Part shown: piece after piece, positions 41,160 through 49,648 of the stretch
How the letters are laid out: each line of letters starts with the position of its first letter
Numbering within the stretch: position 1 is the stretch's first letter
Assembly (NCBI GenBank): GCA_045644325.1
Contig: JAZRGT010000063.1
Location: forward strand, 9,314-73,313
Direction: 5' to 3'
Source of the DNA: CAG-390 sp045644325
GTDB lineage: Bacteria > Bacillota > Clostridia > Oscillospirales > CAG-272
DNA length: 64,000 nt
Notes under the pieces: generated by a model
The model's database searches: none
What the model was told of the DNA's origin: nothing
The model's input: the letters and a program-made list of their open reading frames with translations, nothing else
Made by a program: the position numbers and the translations under genes

Positions 41160-43045
41160 TGGCTGAACAGAGACCTAATGAAAGACAGCAGGTAAATATT
41201 AATCTCCGTCCCGGCGGAGGACCCGGCGGTCCCGGCGGAATGAACGCTCGTATCAACCGCGAAAAGCCGAAAAACCTCGGCAAAACCATCTCGCGCCTCT
41301 TGAAATACTCGGGCAAGAGCTCGTTTATCCTTATTTTCCTCATTGTTGCAACTGTGATCGTCACCGGTGCTGACGTTCTCGCGCCGATGTTCCAGCAGCT
41401 CGCCATCGACGAATTCTATTTCGACGCGGGCGGTGTGCTCCGCGTGAATATGACCGCGCTTATCGGCGTGCTGATTGTTATGTTCTGCGCATACATCATC
41501 CGCGCGGTAAGCCAGCTTATTCAGGCACGCGTTGCCGCAAAGCTTGCGCAAAATACCGTTTACCACATTCGCCGCGATCTTTTCAATAAGATATCAAAGC
41601 TCCCGATCAGCTACACCGACCGCCACCGTCACGGCGACATTATGAGCCGTCTGACCAACGATGCGGAAAACGTGTCCACAGCTATGTCGCAGTCGCTGAC
41701 GGCACTCTTCTCGGGTGTGCTCACACTAATCGGTGCACTTTGTATGATGCTCTATTACAGCTGGATCGTTACCCTCGTTGCAGTTGTGACGATACCTCTA
41801 ACCATTTTAGTATCGTCAACTCTTGCGAAGTTTATGCGCAAATATTTTATCAGACGCCAAAAGCTTCACGGTCAGCTCAACGGACAGATCGAGGAGATGG
41901 TCACGGGTTACAAGACCGTTATGGCTTACGGCAAGGAGCCCGATGCTATCGAGAAATTCGGCGAGATCTCGGATAACTTCCGTTCCTGCTCGATCTCCGC
42001 ACGCGTATGGGGATCGATTATGGGACCCGTAATGAACTTTATCGGAAACCTGCAGTACGTTCTGATCGCCGCAGTCGGCGGATATCTTATTCTGAATGCC
42101 GATTCGATCACGGGCGCGGCGTTCACCATCGGTTCGGTTCAGGCGATGCTTCAGTATTCGAAAAAGTTCTCGCACCCGATCAATATGATCGCAAATCAGT
42201 ATTCCACCATTCTTACCGCACTTGCGGGCGCGGAGAGAATTTTTGCCATTCTTGACAGTGCACCCGAGATAGACGAGGGCGAAGAAAAAGTCGATATCTC
42301 CGCACTTCGCGGCGATATCGAGTTTAAGGATATTGATTTCTCTTACGTCGAGGGCGAAAAGGTTCTCAAAAACCTTAATCTTACCGTAAAGGCGGGACAG
42401 AAGGTAGCCATCGTCGGCGCAACGGGTTCGGGCAAGACTACCATCGTAAACCTTCTCACCCGTTTCTACGAGCCCGACAGCGGCTCGATCACGGTTGACG
42501 GCGTTGATATCACAACGATTCCGAAATCCGATCTCCGTCGCGCGATCGCAATAGTTCTTCAGGATACCGTTCTTTTCTCGGATACCATTGAGAAGAATAT
42601 CAAATACGGCAGAGAAGACTCGACCGATGAGGATATGAAGCGCGCGGCGCACACATCTTACGCCGATTTCTTCATCGACCGTCTGCCCGATGGCTACGCA
42701 ACCGAGCTTGCCGAGTCGGGAAGCAACCTCTCGCAGGGACAGCGTCAGCTTCTCTCGATCTCACGCGCAGTTCTTGCCGACCCGAGAATTCTCATTCTCG
42801 ATGAGGCAACTTCCTCTGTCGACACGAGAACCGAGATGCATATTCAGAAGGCGATGATCGCGCTGATGAAGAACCGCACCTCGCTCGTTATCGCGCACCG
42901 TCTTTCGACCATCCGCGATGCCGATATGATAGTCGTTCTCAATCACGGCAGAATTGTTGAAACCGGCAGCCACGAGGAGCTTCTTGCCCTCGGCGGTGAG
43001 TACCATAAGCTCTATAAGAATCAGTTCGCGGGTATTGCAACGTGA
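41159..43045 (+). CDS. Heterodimeric ABC exporter, catalytic-site subunit (cassette B)
   Basis: The 628-residue protein starts with a Gly/Pro-rich tail (NLRPGGGPGGPGG), like its cassette A counterpart, then six membrane helices and a nucleotide-binding domain with Walker A GATGSGKTT, signature LSQGQRQL, Walker B ILILDEATSSVD (catalytic Glu present) and H-loop IAHRLSTI. AGAAGGAGGTG lies before the ATG, inside the upstream gene. It pairs with the Asp-type subunit. Confidence 0.93.
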   Translation: MAEQRPNERQQVNINLRPGGGPGGPGGMNARINREKPKNLGKTISRLLKYSGKSSFILIFLIVATVIVTGADVLAPMFQQLAIDEFYFDAGGVLRVNMTALIGVLIVMFCAYIIRAVSQLIQARVAAKLAQNTVYHIRRDLFNKISKLPISYTDRHRHGDIMSRLTNDAENVSTAMSQSLTALFSGVLTLIGALCMMLYYSWIVTLVAVVTIPLTILVSSTLAKFMRKYFIRRQKLHGQLNGQIEEMVTGYKTVMAYGKEPDAIEKFGEISDNFRSCSISARVWGSIMGPVMNFIGNLQYVLIAAVGGYLILNADSITGAAFTIGSVQAMLQYSKKFSHPINMIANQYSTILTALAGAERIFAILDSAPEIDEGEEKVDISALRGDIEFKDIDFSYVEGEKVLKNLNLTVKAGQKVAIVGATGSGKTTIVNLLTRFYEPDSGSITVDGVDITTIPKSDLRRAIAIVLQDTVLFSDTIEKNIKYGREDSTDEDMKRAAHTSYADFFIDRLPDGYATELAESGSNLSQGQRQLLSISRAVLADPRILILDEATSSVDTRTEMHIQKAMIALMKNRTSLVIAHRLSTIRDADMIVVLNHGRIVETGSHEELLALGGEYHKLYKNQFAGIAT

Positions 43046-43806
43046 TAAGCGAGCTTGAAAGAGAAAAATTCCGCGCCATCTGCCGCGCCGTTCTGACAGA
43101 AAGAACGGCGGCGGAGGGCGGTGGGATCGGTACTCTCAATGAAAAAAGAATGCATATCGCGCTCAAACGCTTCGTTTGCGCCGATGAATCTAAATACGAG
43201 ATAGATATGGGCAAGCGTTTCGTTGCCGATATCAAGCACGATGAGGAAATATTTGAGATTCAAACGGGCTCTCTTTATCCTTTGAAAGCGAAGCTTGAGC
43301 ACTATCTTGAAACCTCGGACTGCCACGTCACCGTCGTGCATCCTCTGCCGATGAAGAAATACCGCGTGTGGATCGAACCCAATACGGGCGAGTCACAGCC
43401 GCGCAGACGCGTTGCGGGAATTTCAAGCGTCTTCGGCGGCGCGCACGAGCTTGTCTATATTTCCGAAGCACTCGCCACGGGGCGCGTTGCCGTTTGGTTT
43501 CTATTCATCGAAGAAGAGGAATATCGATTCCTCGACGGCAGAGGGAAGGACAAAAAGATCAAATCCTCGCGCTTCGAGCGTCTGCCCGTTGATATAATCG
43601 ATGAAGCGGTGTTTGCGGAAAAAAGCGACTTCCTCGCCCTGATCCCCGAAGGTCTTGCCGAAAGCTTTACCACCGAGGAATACCGAAAAGCGGCAAAAAT
43701 TCCGCATTCCAAACACGCATACATGGCTCTTGCCGCGCTCGCCAATATCGGAATTATCGAAGAAGCCGAGAAAAAGGGAAGAGCGCGGGCTTGGAAGATA
43801 AAATGA
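43042..43806 (+). CDS. Unknown protein with PD-(D/E)XK-like N-terminal region and winged-helix-like C-terminus
   Basis: The 254-residue protein starts at GTG 43042, overlapping the exporter stop by 4 bp (GTGA). Residues 30-85 contain FVADIKHDEEIFEIQTGSL, an Asp followed by ExQ spacing as in PD-(D/E)XK nuclease folds, preceded by a helix with NEKRMHIALKRF. The C-terminal ~60 residues (FTTEEYRKAAKI...ANIGIIEEAEKKGRARAWKI) read as a winged helix. No exact family is recognised. Its fusion to an exporter operon is unusual. Confidence 0.65.
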   Translation: MISELEREKFRAICRAVLTERTAAEGGGIGTLNEKRMHIALKRFVCADESKYEIDMGKRFVADIKHDEEIFEIQTGSLYPLKAKLEHYLETSDCHVTVVHPLPMKKYRVWIEPNTGESQPRRRVAGISSVFGGAHELVYISEALATGRVAVWFLFIEEEEYRFLDGRGKDKKIKSSRFERLPVDIIDEAVFAEKSDFLALIPEGLAESFTTEEYRKAAKIPHSKHAYMALAALANIGIIEEAEKKGRARAWKIK

Positions 43807-43828
43807 TTTAACGAAAAGGAGATTCAAA

Positions 43829-45001
43829 ATGAAAACGATCAAAATGACCATTTTTATAGCCGTTCTGACCGTCCTCACTTTCCTTCTTCTTTCTTGTTCG
43901 GGAGAGGCAGGAGGAGAGATCACCACCGCAGAGCCCGAGCTTACTCTCGGCGAGCTTCCCGATTATTCGGATGCACACGCGGAGAATGTTCCCTATATCG
44001 TGTTCTCGTCCGATCTTGAACCGATCTCAGATGAGAGAATGGATCAGGTGCGCAAGTCATTTTACAGTATAGTTTATAAGAGCGACTACGCCATCCTCAA
44101 AGAGTTATATGACGACGACAAGGCGCTGAATCTTGCCGAGCAGAATGCAAACAGCCGCAAGGCATCGCTTATGAATCCCGAAAATCTGCTTTACGATGAC
44201 TATTATACATGGGTGTGCAATTACGCTTCGCGATACTACGGAACAGTTAACGGTTGCGAGATAATCTGGTTTTCCACCTTTATCGACAGAGCGACCGAGT
44301 ACGAGCTTGGTGGCGTGACTCTTGAAAGTTCGAATCCCTTTTATATTTATGTTTGTCGGGAAAAGGAGTTCATTCCGCTTGCCGAGGCTTATGAGAGAGA
44401 ATGGCTTGAACCTGTTGATATTTTGCTGATTTCGAAAAGAAACAGCGATTTCAATTCCTACTGGGAAGAGAATTACGCCGATCCCGAGCCGGGATACAGC
44501 TACGTCAAATACATTCCCGAGCTCGAGGAGCTGACGGACGAAAAGATCGAGGAAATTTACGATTATTTGTATTCCGATGTTTGGGCGGAGAGTTATTCTT
44601 CTGCGGTCAAATATATGAAGGATACGTACGGAGATAAGTATAGCTCCGATAAGCTCGAGGCGCTCGCTTACTTCAGAGCTGAAACTGCTTTACAAAGTTC
44701 GCGCTATAATTTTTTAAGAGCGACAAACACTCGTGATAGCGGCTGGCGTTACTACGGAATCATCGGCGGATATGCAGTTTTTGCCGAGGTCGGTTTCGCA
44801 GATTCGGTAAGATACTATCGCTTGGGCGAATATACTATCAGTTTTGCAAATACTGCGGAAATGTGGGTTTACAGCACCGAGCACGGAAAGGTTGAAATTG
44901 ACGAGGCATACAAAAACGGTCTGCTGACCGACGCAGATATCGCGAAGATATCCGAACGCCACGAGGCGTATCATAATTATATTTTCGGAGAAATAAAATG
45001 A
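43829..45001 (+). CDS. Lipoprotein with the same ectodomain repeats as the anti-sigma factor
   Basis: The 390-residue protein has a lipobox (LLLSC, Cys23) and an acidic linker, then two units of about 160 residues (about 56-215 and 230-385). Both carry the motifs seen in 21682-23511: SDLEPISDERM and ELEELTDEKIEE, RYYGTVNGCEI and RYYGIIGGYAVFAEVG, then AY..(G/E)(W/L)L...DI.KI. AAGGAG lies upstream of ATG 43829. Its TGA overlaps the cysK start by 4 bp. It is anchored outside the membrane; function unknown. Confidence 0.75.
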   Translation: MKTIKMTIFIAVLTVLTFLLLSCSGEAGGEITTAEPELTLGELPDYSDAHAENVPYIVFSSDLEPISDERMDQVRKSFYSIVYKSDYAILKELYDDDKALNLAEQNANSRKASLMNPENLLYDDYYTWVCNYASRYYGTVNGCEIIWFSTFIDRATEYELGGVTLESSNPFYIYVCREKEFIPLAEAYEREWLEPVDILLISKRNSDFNSYWEENYADPEPGYSYVKYIPELEELTDEKIEEIYDYLYSDVWAESYSSAVKYMKDTYGDKYSSDKLEALAYFRAETALQSSRYNFLRATNTRDSGWRYYGIIGGYAVFAEVGFADSVRYYRLGEYTISFANTAEMWVYSTEHGKVEIDEAYKNGLLTDADIAKISERHEAYHNYIFGEIK

Positions 45002-45921
45002 AAATCTACGATGATCTTGATAAACTGATCGGCTCGACGCCGATGTTAAAACTTAAGAAGACCGAGGCGGCGGAGGGCGTTGTCGCATCGGTCATCGCAA
45101 AGCTTGAATATTTCAATCCCGCGGGCTCGGCGAAGGATCGCGTTGCGCTTCAGATGATAAACGACGCGGAGGCTCGCGGCGTTATCAGCGCGGGTGCGAC
45201 TCTCATTGAGCCGACCTCCGGTAACACAGGCATCGGTCTTGCCGCTGTTGGCGTTCACCGCGGATACCGCGTGATCGTCGTTATGCCCGATAATATGTCG
45301 GTCGAGCGGCAGAAGCTGATGAAGGCTTACGGCGCGGAGGTTGTTCTCACTCCCGCGGCGGGCGGTATGAGCGCATCCATCGCAAAGGCAAAGGAGATCG
45401 CGGCGAGCACGCCGAATTCCTTTATCCCGAGTCAGTTCGATAATCCCGCAAACGCTGAGGCGCATTACCTTACCACGGGTCGAGAGATACTGAACGACAC
45501 CGACGGCGCGGTCGATATCTTCGTTGCGGGCGTTGGTACGGGCGGTACTCTGACGGGCTCGGCGCGTTTCCTCAAGGAAATGAAACCGAGCGTCAAGGTC
45601 GTAGCCGTTGAGCCCGATACTTCTGCCGTTCTTTCGGGCAAGCCCGCGGGCGCGCACGGACTTTCGGGCATCGGCGCGGGATTTATCCCCGAGGTGCTTG
45701 ACACCTCGCTCATCGACGAGGTGATGCCGATCTCGGTTGAAGAAGCAAAGACCGCCTGCCGCAATCTCGCGGCAAGAGAGGGCGTTCTCGTCGGAATCTC
45801 CTCCGGTGCGGCACTCGCGGCGGCATTTAAGCTTGCAAAGCTTGATGAAAACAAGGGTAAGAATATTGTTGTAATCCTCCCCGACGGCGGCGAGAGATAT
45901 CTCAGCACCGATCTGTTTTGA
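44998..45921 (+). CDS. cysK: Cysteine synthase (O-acetylserine sulfhydrylase)
   Basis: The 307-residue PLP enzyme has the Schiff-base Lys46 in NPAGSAKDR, the substrate loop TSGNTG (73-78), the phosphate-binding GVGTGGTLTG and the PLP-ring Ser region GISSGAA. It makes cysteine from O-acetylserine and sulfide in the cytoplasm. Length is typical. It overlaps the lipoprotein gene by 4 bp, so it is probably part of the long exporter-nuclease-lipoprotein transcript. Its stop lies at the edge of a repeat element. Confidence 0.95.
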   Translation: MKIYDDLDKLIGSTPMLKLKKTEAAEGVVASVIAKLEYFNPAGSAKDRVALQMINDAEARGVISAGATLIEPTSGNTGIGLAAVGVHRGYRVIVVMPDNMSVERQKLMKAYGAEVVLTPAAGGMSASIAKAKEIAASTPNSFIPSQFDNPANAEAHYLTTGREILNDTDGAVDIFVAGVGTGGTLTGSARFLKEMKPSVKVVAVEPDTSAVLSGKPAGAHGLSGIGAGFIPEVLDTSLIDEVMPISVEEAKTACRNLAAREGVLVGISSGAALAAAFKLAKLDENKGKNIVVILPDGGERYLSTDLF

Positions 45922-46026
45922 GGTAAAAGGTTATAGGGAAAAGGTAATAGGTGAGGTAAATTTCCTCGCGGGCTCGGAAATTAATAAATTACTCTACCTT
46001 TTCCCTTTTACCTTTAACCTTCTCCC
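45921..46026. repeat. Inverted-arm repeat element with GGTAAAAGG arms
   Basis: Left arm 45921-45951 (AGGTAAAAGGTTATAGGG...) is inverted in the right arm 45994-46026 (CTACCTTTTCCC...CCTT). The core at 45954-45982 (AGGTAAATTTCCTCGCGGG, then CTCGGAAATT) matches the core at 19721-19749. So the two elements share a core but differ in their arms. Confidence 0.65.
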
Positions 46027-46072
46027 GATATAAAAAGCTGATCCATCAAACGATGGATCAGCTTTTTATATC
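46027..46072. terminator. Long bidirectional terminator
   Basis: A perfect 21-bp stem (46027-46047 with 46052-46072) with loop AAAC separates cysK from the convergent acyl-CoA ligase. A and T runs at both ends allow termination in both directions. Confidence 0.88.
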
Positions 46073-47765
46073 AGTCGATAGTCATATCTATCTTGAATCG
46101 CATGATCTTGCGAAGGGTATTCTTGGGGAAGGGGGTGGTTCTTACCTTGAGGATACCGATCTTTTTGTAGGATACTGCGGTCTTGTTGTATTCGTCGATG
46201 TAGGGCTTGAGGTGCGCCTTGACGTCCTCAATATTGTTTGCCTTGACATAGTCCTCGTCGGGGAATACCTCGGCAACGATCGCGTTCTGCGCAAGACCTC
46301 TCTTGCTCTGACCCTCGTAAACAACGATATCGAGAATACCGGGAACTGCGATGAGCTCCTTTTCGATCTCCTCGGGATATACGTTCTTACCGTTAGAGAG
46401 GATGATGAGGTTCTTCTTACGACCGGTGATGAAGATAGTGCCGTCCTCGCGCATCTTTCCGTAGTCGCCGGTGCGGAAGAAGCCGTCCTCGGTGAATGCC
46501 TCTGCGGTTGCATCGGGATCCTGATAATAGCCGAGCATTACGTTGGGACCCTTAACGCAGATCTCGCCCTCGCCGTCCTCGTTGGGATCAAGGATCTTGA
46601 TCTCGTCGCAGTCGATAGCGTTACCGATACTGCCGGGAACGATGTTGCGCGATACGTTTGCCGCAACTATGGGAGCGCACTCGGTGATGCCGTAGCCATT
46701 GAGAGTGGTGATGCCCATTGCGCGGAAGAAGTCGAGAATTTCGGGATTGATGGGAGCACCGCCCGAAATGATCATCTTGACCTCGCCACCGAAAGCCGCA
46801 CGAACCTGCGAGAAGATCTTCTTGCGGAGGTCGATACCGACGCGGCACATACCGTTGCTGATCTTGATCATATTCTTGATGAGCTTTTCCTTGCCCTGAT
46901 TCTTGATATTCGCCCAGATCTTGCGGTAGAATGTTTCAAGGTAGAGGGGAACGAGAACAAGGTGCTCGGGCTTCTGCTCGGTGAGCTCCTTGGTGATGTA
47001 ACGCAGACCGCCCGAAATGTAAACCTCGCAGCCGATGATGGTGTGACCGACGATCATAACGGAGGAGCCGTAGGTGTGATGAGGAGGAAGAACACCGACG
47101 GTCTTCGAACCGAAGTCGATATAAGGAATGATGTTGGTCATATCCTCAAGGACGGCATTCTGAGAGAGCATAACGCCCTTGCCCTTGCCGGTAGTACCGG
47201 AGGTGAAAACGAGGAGCGCGAGAGCGTCGGGATCGATTTCTGCAAGATAGTAGGGATCGGGATTTTCGTCAAACTTCGGCTTGCCTGCGCGCATTGCCGC
47301 GCGGAGATTGCGGTCGGTGTCCTTTGCCGCAAGGTAGATGGGCTCTGCCTCGAAAGTTACTTTTTCTGCGATGTATTCAGCCTTTTCTTTAATGTCTTCG
47401 TCACAGAAGAGGAAGGAAGCGTGCGCCTTGCTTACCGTGTCTGCGAGGTCTTCCTTCTGCCATTCGGGATCGAGGGGAACGAGCACGCCGCCGATTGAGA
47501 GAACGGCATAGTAGGTGAGTACCCAGTCGTAGCTGAGCTTGCCGATAACGGCACAGTGCTTGCCCGCGCATCCCATAGCGGAAAGCTCGCATGCGAGGGA
47601 ACGAACGTCCTCACGGAGGCTCGAGAACTTGATCTTGGTGATCTCGGACTTTGCGGTGCGGCGGAATGAGAAGGCTGTGCGGTCGTAGTGCTTTTCGCCC
47701 GCCCATTCAACGAGCTCACGAATATTCGTGAAGCTGAGTTTTTCGTGAATCTGATACTTGTTCAT
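46071..47765 (-). CDS. AMP-dependent acyl-CoA ligase/synthetase
   Basis: The 564-residue protein has the adenylation motifs LLVFTSGTTGKGKGVMLS, GYGITECAP and the C-terminal hinge GRKKNLIILSNGKNVYPEEIE. It belongs to the long-chain acyl-CoA synthetase branch (ISGGAPINPEILDF). It activates a fatty or related carboxylic acid at the membrane-cytosol interface. It lies 29 bp downstream of a TetR gene and probably forms an operon with it, like FadR/FapR-type fatty acid circuits. Confidence 0.9.
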   Translation of the reverse strand: MNKYQIHEKLSFTNIRELVEWAGEKHYDRTAFSFRRTAKSEITKIKFSSLREDVRSLACELSAMGCAGKHCAVIGKLSYDWVLTYYAVLSIGGVLVPLDPEWQKEDLADTVSKAHASFLFCDEDIKEKAEYIAEKVTFEAEPIYLAAKDTDRNLRAAMRAGKPKFDENPDPYYLAEIDPDALALLVFTSGTTGKGKGVMLSQNAVLEDMTNIIPYIDFGSKTVGVLPPHHTYGSSVMIVGHTIIGCEVYISGGLRYITKELTEQKPEHLVLVPLYLETFYRKIWANIKNQGKEKLIKNMIKISNGMCRVGIDLRKKIFSQVRAAFGGEVKMIISGGAPINPEILDFFRAMGITTLNGYGITECAPIVAANVSRNIVPGSIGNAIDCDEIKILDPNEDGEGEICVKGPNVMLGYYQDPDATAEAFTEDGFFRTGDYGKMREDGTIFITGRKKNLIILSNGKNVYPEEIEKELIAVPGILDIVVYEGQSKRGLAQNAIVAEVFPDEDYVKANNIEDVKAHLKPYIDEYNKTAVSYKKIGILKVRTTPFPKNTLRKIMRFKIDMTID

Positions 47766-47794
47766 TATAAAAATACCTTTCGGAGATATTGAAT

Positions 47795-48373
47795 TTAGAT
47801 TTTAAGTCCTTCAAGAAGGAAGGAGAAGCTGTATTTGAAGTCCTCGACTGCCTTTTCCTGCGGCAGACCGCGCGCAACGGCGTCGGCATTGTAGCCTCGG
47901 CAGAAGCACCAGATCGAGTAGGCGAGCGTTTCCTCGTCAACGTCCTTTATAAGCTTATGCTCTTTTGCATAAACTATTAATTTTTTTATCTGATCCGTCC
48001 ACCAATCTCGGTTAAATTCGCCGAGCGAATCTTCCTCAAAGATGTATTGATTGAATTTCATCTTGACCTCGTAGGAAACGAGGAGCGAACGGCTGACGAC
48101 GTCCTTGACGTATTCAAAGAAATTGTCTTCTATCCTGATCGGCGACTGGAGCGCCGAGTGGATCTTGACTATCGTATTGCGGTAAACGATATCGAGCACC
48201 TTTTCGATATTCGGAAAACGGTTATAGAAAACGCGGTTTGATATATTGAGCTTGCGGAGTATCTGCGTAACGGTCAGCGTAGCCGCCCCACCCGCCATAG
48301 CGATCTCCTCAACTGCATCAATGATCGTCTGCGACATTTCATCCTGGATAAGGCTATCTTTAGCCTCGGGCAT
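47795..48373 (-). CDS. TetR-family regulator
   Basis: The 192-residue protein has a TetR helix-turn-helix (residues about 28-60: TLTVTQILRKLNISNRVFYNRFPNIEKVLD) and a helical ligand-binding half. GAGAGGTG lies upstream of ATG 48373. Two matching palindromes sit at its promoter. It probably represses itself and the downstream acyl-CoA ligase until an acyl ligand binds. Confidence 0.88.
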   Translation of the reverse strand: MPEAKDSLIQDEMSQTIIDAVEEIAMAGGAATLTVTQILRKLNISNRVFYNRFPNIEKVLDIVYRNTIVKIHSALQSPIRIEDNFFEYVKDVVSRSLLVSYEVKMKFNQYIFEEDSLGEFNRDWWTDQIKKLIVYAKEHKLIKDVDEETLAYSIWCFCRGYNADAVARGLPQEKAVEDFKYSFSFLLEGLKI

Positions 48374-48389
48374 AGTATCACCTCTCTTG

Positions 48390-48435
48390 GCACACATTGT
48401 GCTGATATTATAGCACACAGTGTGCTCAAAGTCAA
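48390..48435 (-). promoter_or_regulatory. Promoter with two TetR operators
   Basis: TTGACT (48435-48430) and TATAAT (48412-48407) with 17-bp spacer. The spacer holds GCACACTGTGTGC (48425-48413) and the start region GCACAATGTGTGC (48402-48390): two 13-bp sites of form GCACA-N3-TGTGC, 23 bp apart. Confidence 0.85.
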
Positions 48436-48555
48436 GTCCTTGTTTGAATTGTTTACTAATCGTTAAAATGTAAACAAATATTGAAAAGTTCCGAGATGAT
48501 GAAAATAATTGGCGGAAAAATCGTTTAATGGTCAGAAGGATCGGAGGTGAGCCTG

Positions 48556-49632
48556 ATGAACAAACAAGAAAGAATAAGACTTTTGCTCGGCACGCTTATT
48601 ATGGCTATCCTCTTCTTTTCCGTCGCCTTGATTGGCTGGACGCAGAACGAGTTTGTGATAAACTACTTTTACGGCTTTGACGGCAAATACGAGACTCACA
48701 CCGTCAAAAAGGGATATCAACGAAAGCCGCTCGAACCCGGGCGTTACGGTTATGTTTTCGACGGTTGGTATTATCTCGATAAGCAAGGAAACGAAGTTCT
48801 TTTCGATTTCGAGACCGAGCGCGTGACGAGAAATCTCGACCTGATTGCGCATTGGAAGCCGTTTGAGACTGTAATAAAACTTTCTTATCATGAAGGCGAA
48901 GAGCCTGTCATTTTTGATTATGTGACCGTAAAGTATGGCGAAGAATATTCTTTACCAACTGTTGATCTTAAAGGGCTGTATTTTGTTGGATGGCAATCAC
49001 TTTATGGAAATAAGATATATACTTCGGGAGTTTGGGAACTCCCGGTTGCTGAATTTGGATTGCGCGGTCGCTTCAGCAAATTCAAACCGGGAACTACGTA
49101 TTTCCTCGGTAAGTACGAGCAAGACGATTATGAGAAAAACAGCAAGGAGAAAATAGAATGGATACCAATAGATAAGAAAGACGGCAAATATCTTTTGGTC
49201 TCTAAATATTCGCTCGACGTCAAATCTTTGCATCAAGCAGACAAAGGGCTGCTTTATGTTCCTTGGGCGGAATGCAATTTGCGCAAGTGGCTTAACACAG
49301 AATTCTATGATACGGTGTTTACCGACGAAGAAAAACTACTTATACAAGATTCATATGATGCCGAACTCGGTACGACCGATAAAGTCTTCCTTTTATCGCG
49401 GGCGGAGGCAAAACTGTTGATAGGATTTGATGAATACGGTGCCGGAACCGCGTATGCTTTATCTGTTGGACTTGATAAAATTACTCATACGGAAGATGGA
49501 TACGCTGCATGGCTTACTCGTTCATGCGATGGTGAAAGAAATTGGAGTTCAGTAGGATCTGCCAGCCCCCTGAGAATTCTCGGTCTCCGCCCTGCAATTT
49601 GGGTTGATGCCGAAAAACTTTTGAAAAAATAA
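48556..49632 (+). CDS. Membrane-anchored InlB B-repeat / DUF6273 protein (copy 1)
   Basis: The 358-residue protein has an N-terminal membrane anchor (residues about 8-28), two InlB/Flg_new-type B-repeats (about 30-100 and 110-170; FDGWYYLDKQGNEV and FVGWQSLYGNK), then a DUF6273 domain (about 175-358) with EWIPIDKKDGKYLLVSKY, W..C.LRKWLNTEFYDTVFTDEEK, LGTTDKVFLLS and a final LGLRPAIWVDAE. GGAGGTGAG precedes ATG 48556. DUF6273 resembles lectin- or FGE-like folds on cell surfaces; role unknown. Confidence 0.85.
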   Translation: MNKQERIRLLLGTLIMAILFFSVALIGWTQNEFVINYFYGFDGKYETHTVKKGYQRKPLEPGRYGYVFDGWYYLDKQGNEVLFDFETERVTRNLDLIAHWKPFETVIKLSYHEGEEPVIFDYVTVKYGEEYSLPTVDLKGLYFVGWQSLYGNKIYTSGVWELPVAEFGLRGRFSKFKPGTTYFLGKYEQDDYEKNSKEKIEWIPIDKKDGKYLLVSKYSLDVKSLHQADKGLLYVPWAECNLRKWLNTEFYDTVFTDEEKLLIQDSYDAELGTTDKVFLLSRAEAKLLIGFDEYGAGTAYALSVGLDKITHTEDGYAAWLTRSCDGERNWSSVGSASPLRILGLRPAIWVDAEKLLKK

Positions 49633-49648
49633 AAAGGAGGACATAAAA

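Noticed and set aside
46053..47498. Long open frame (481 codons) antisense to the acyl-CoA ligase gene
   Set aside because: It lies wholly opposite a gene with clear adenylation motifs; the frame stays open because of codon bias. Its translation has no recognisable domain and it has no ribosome site.
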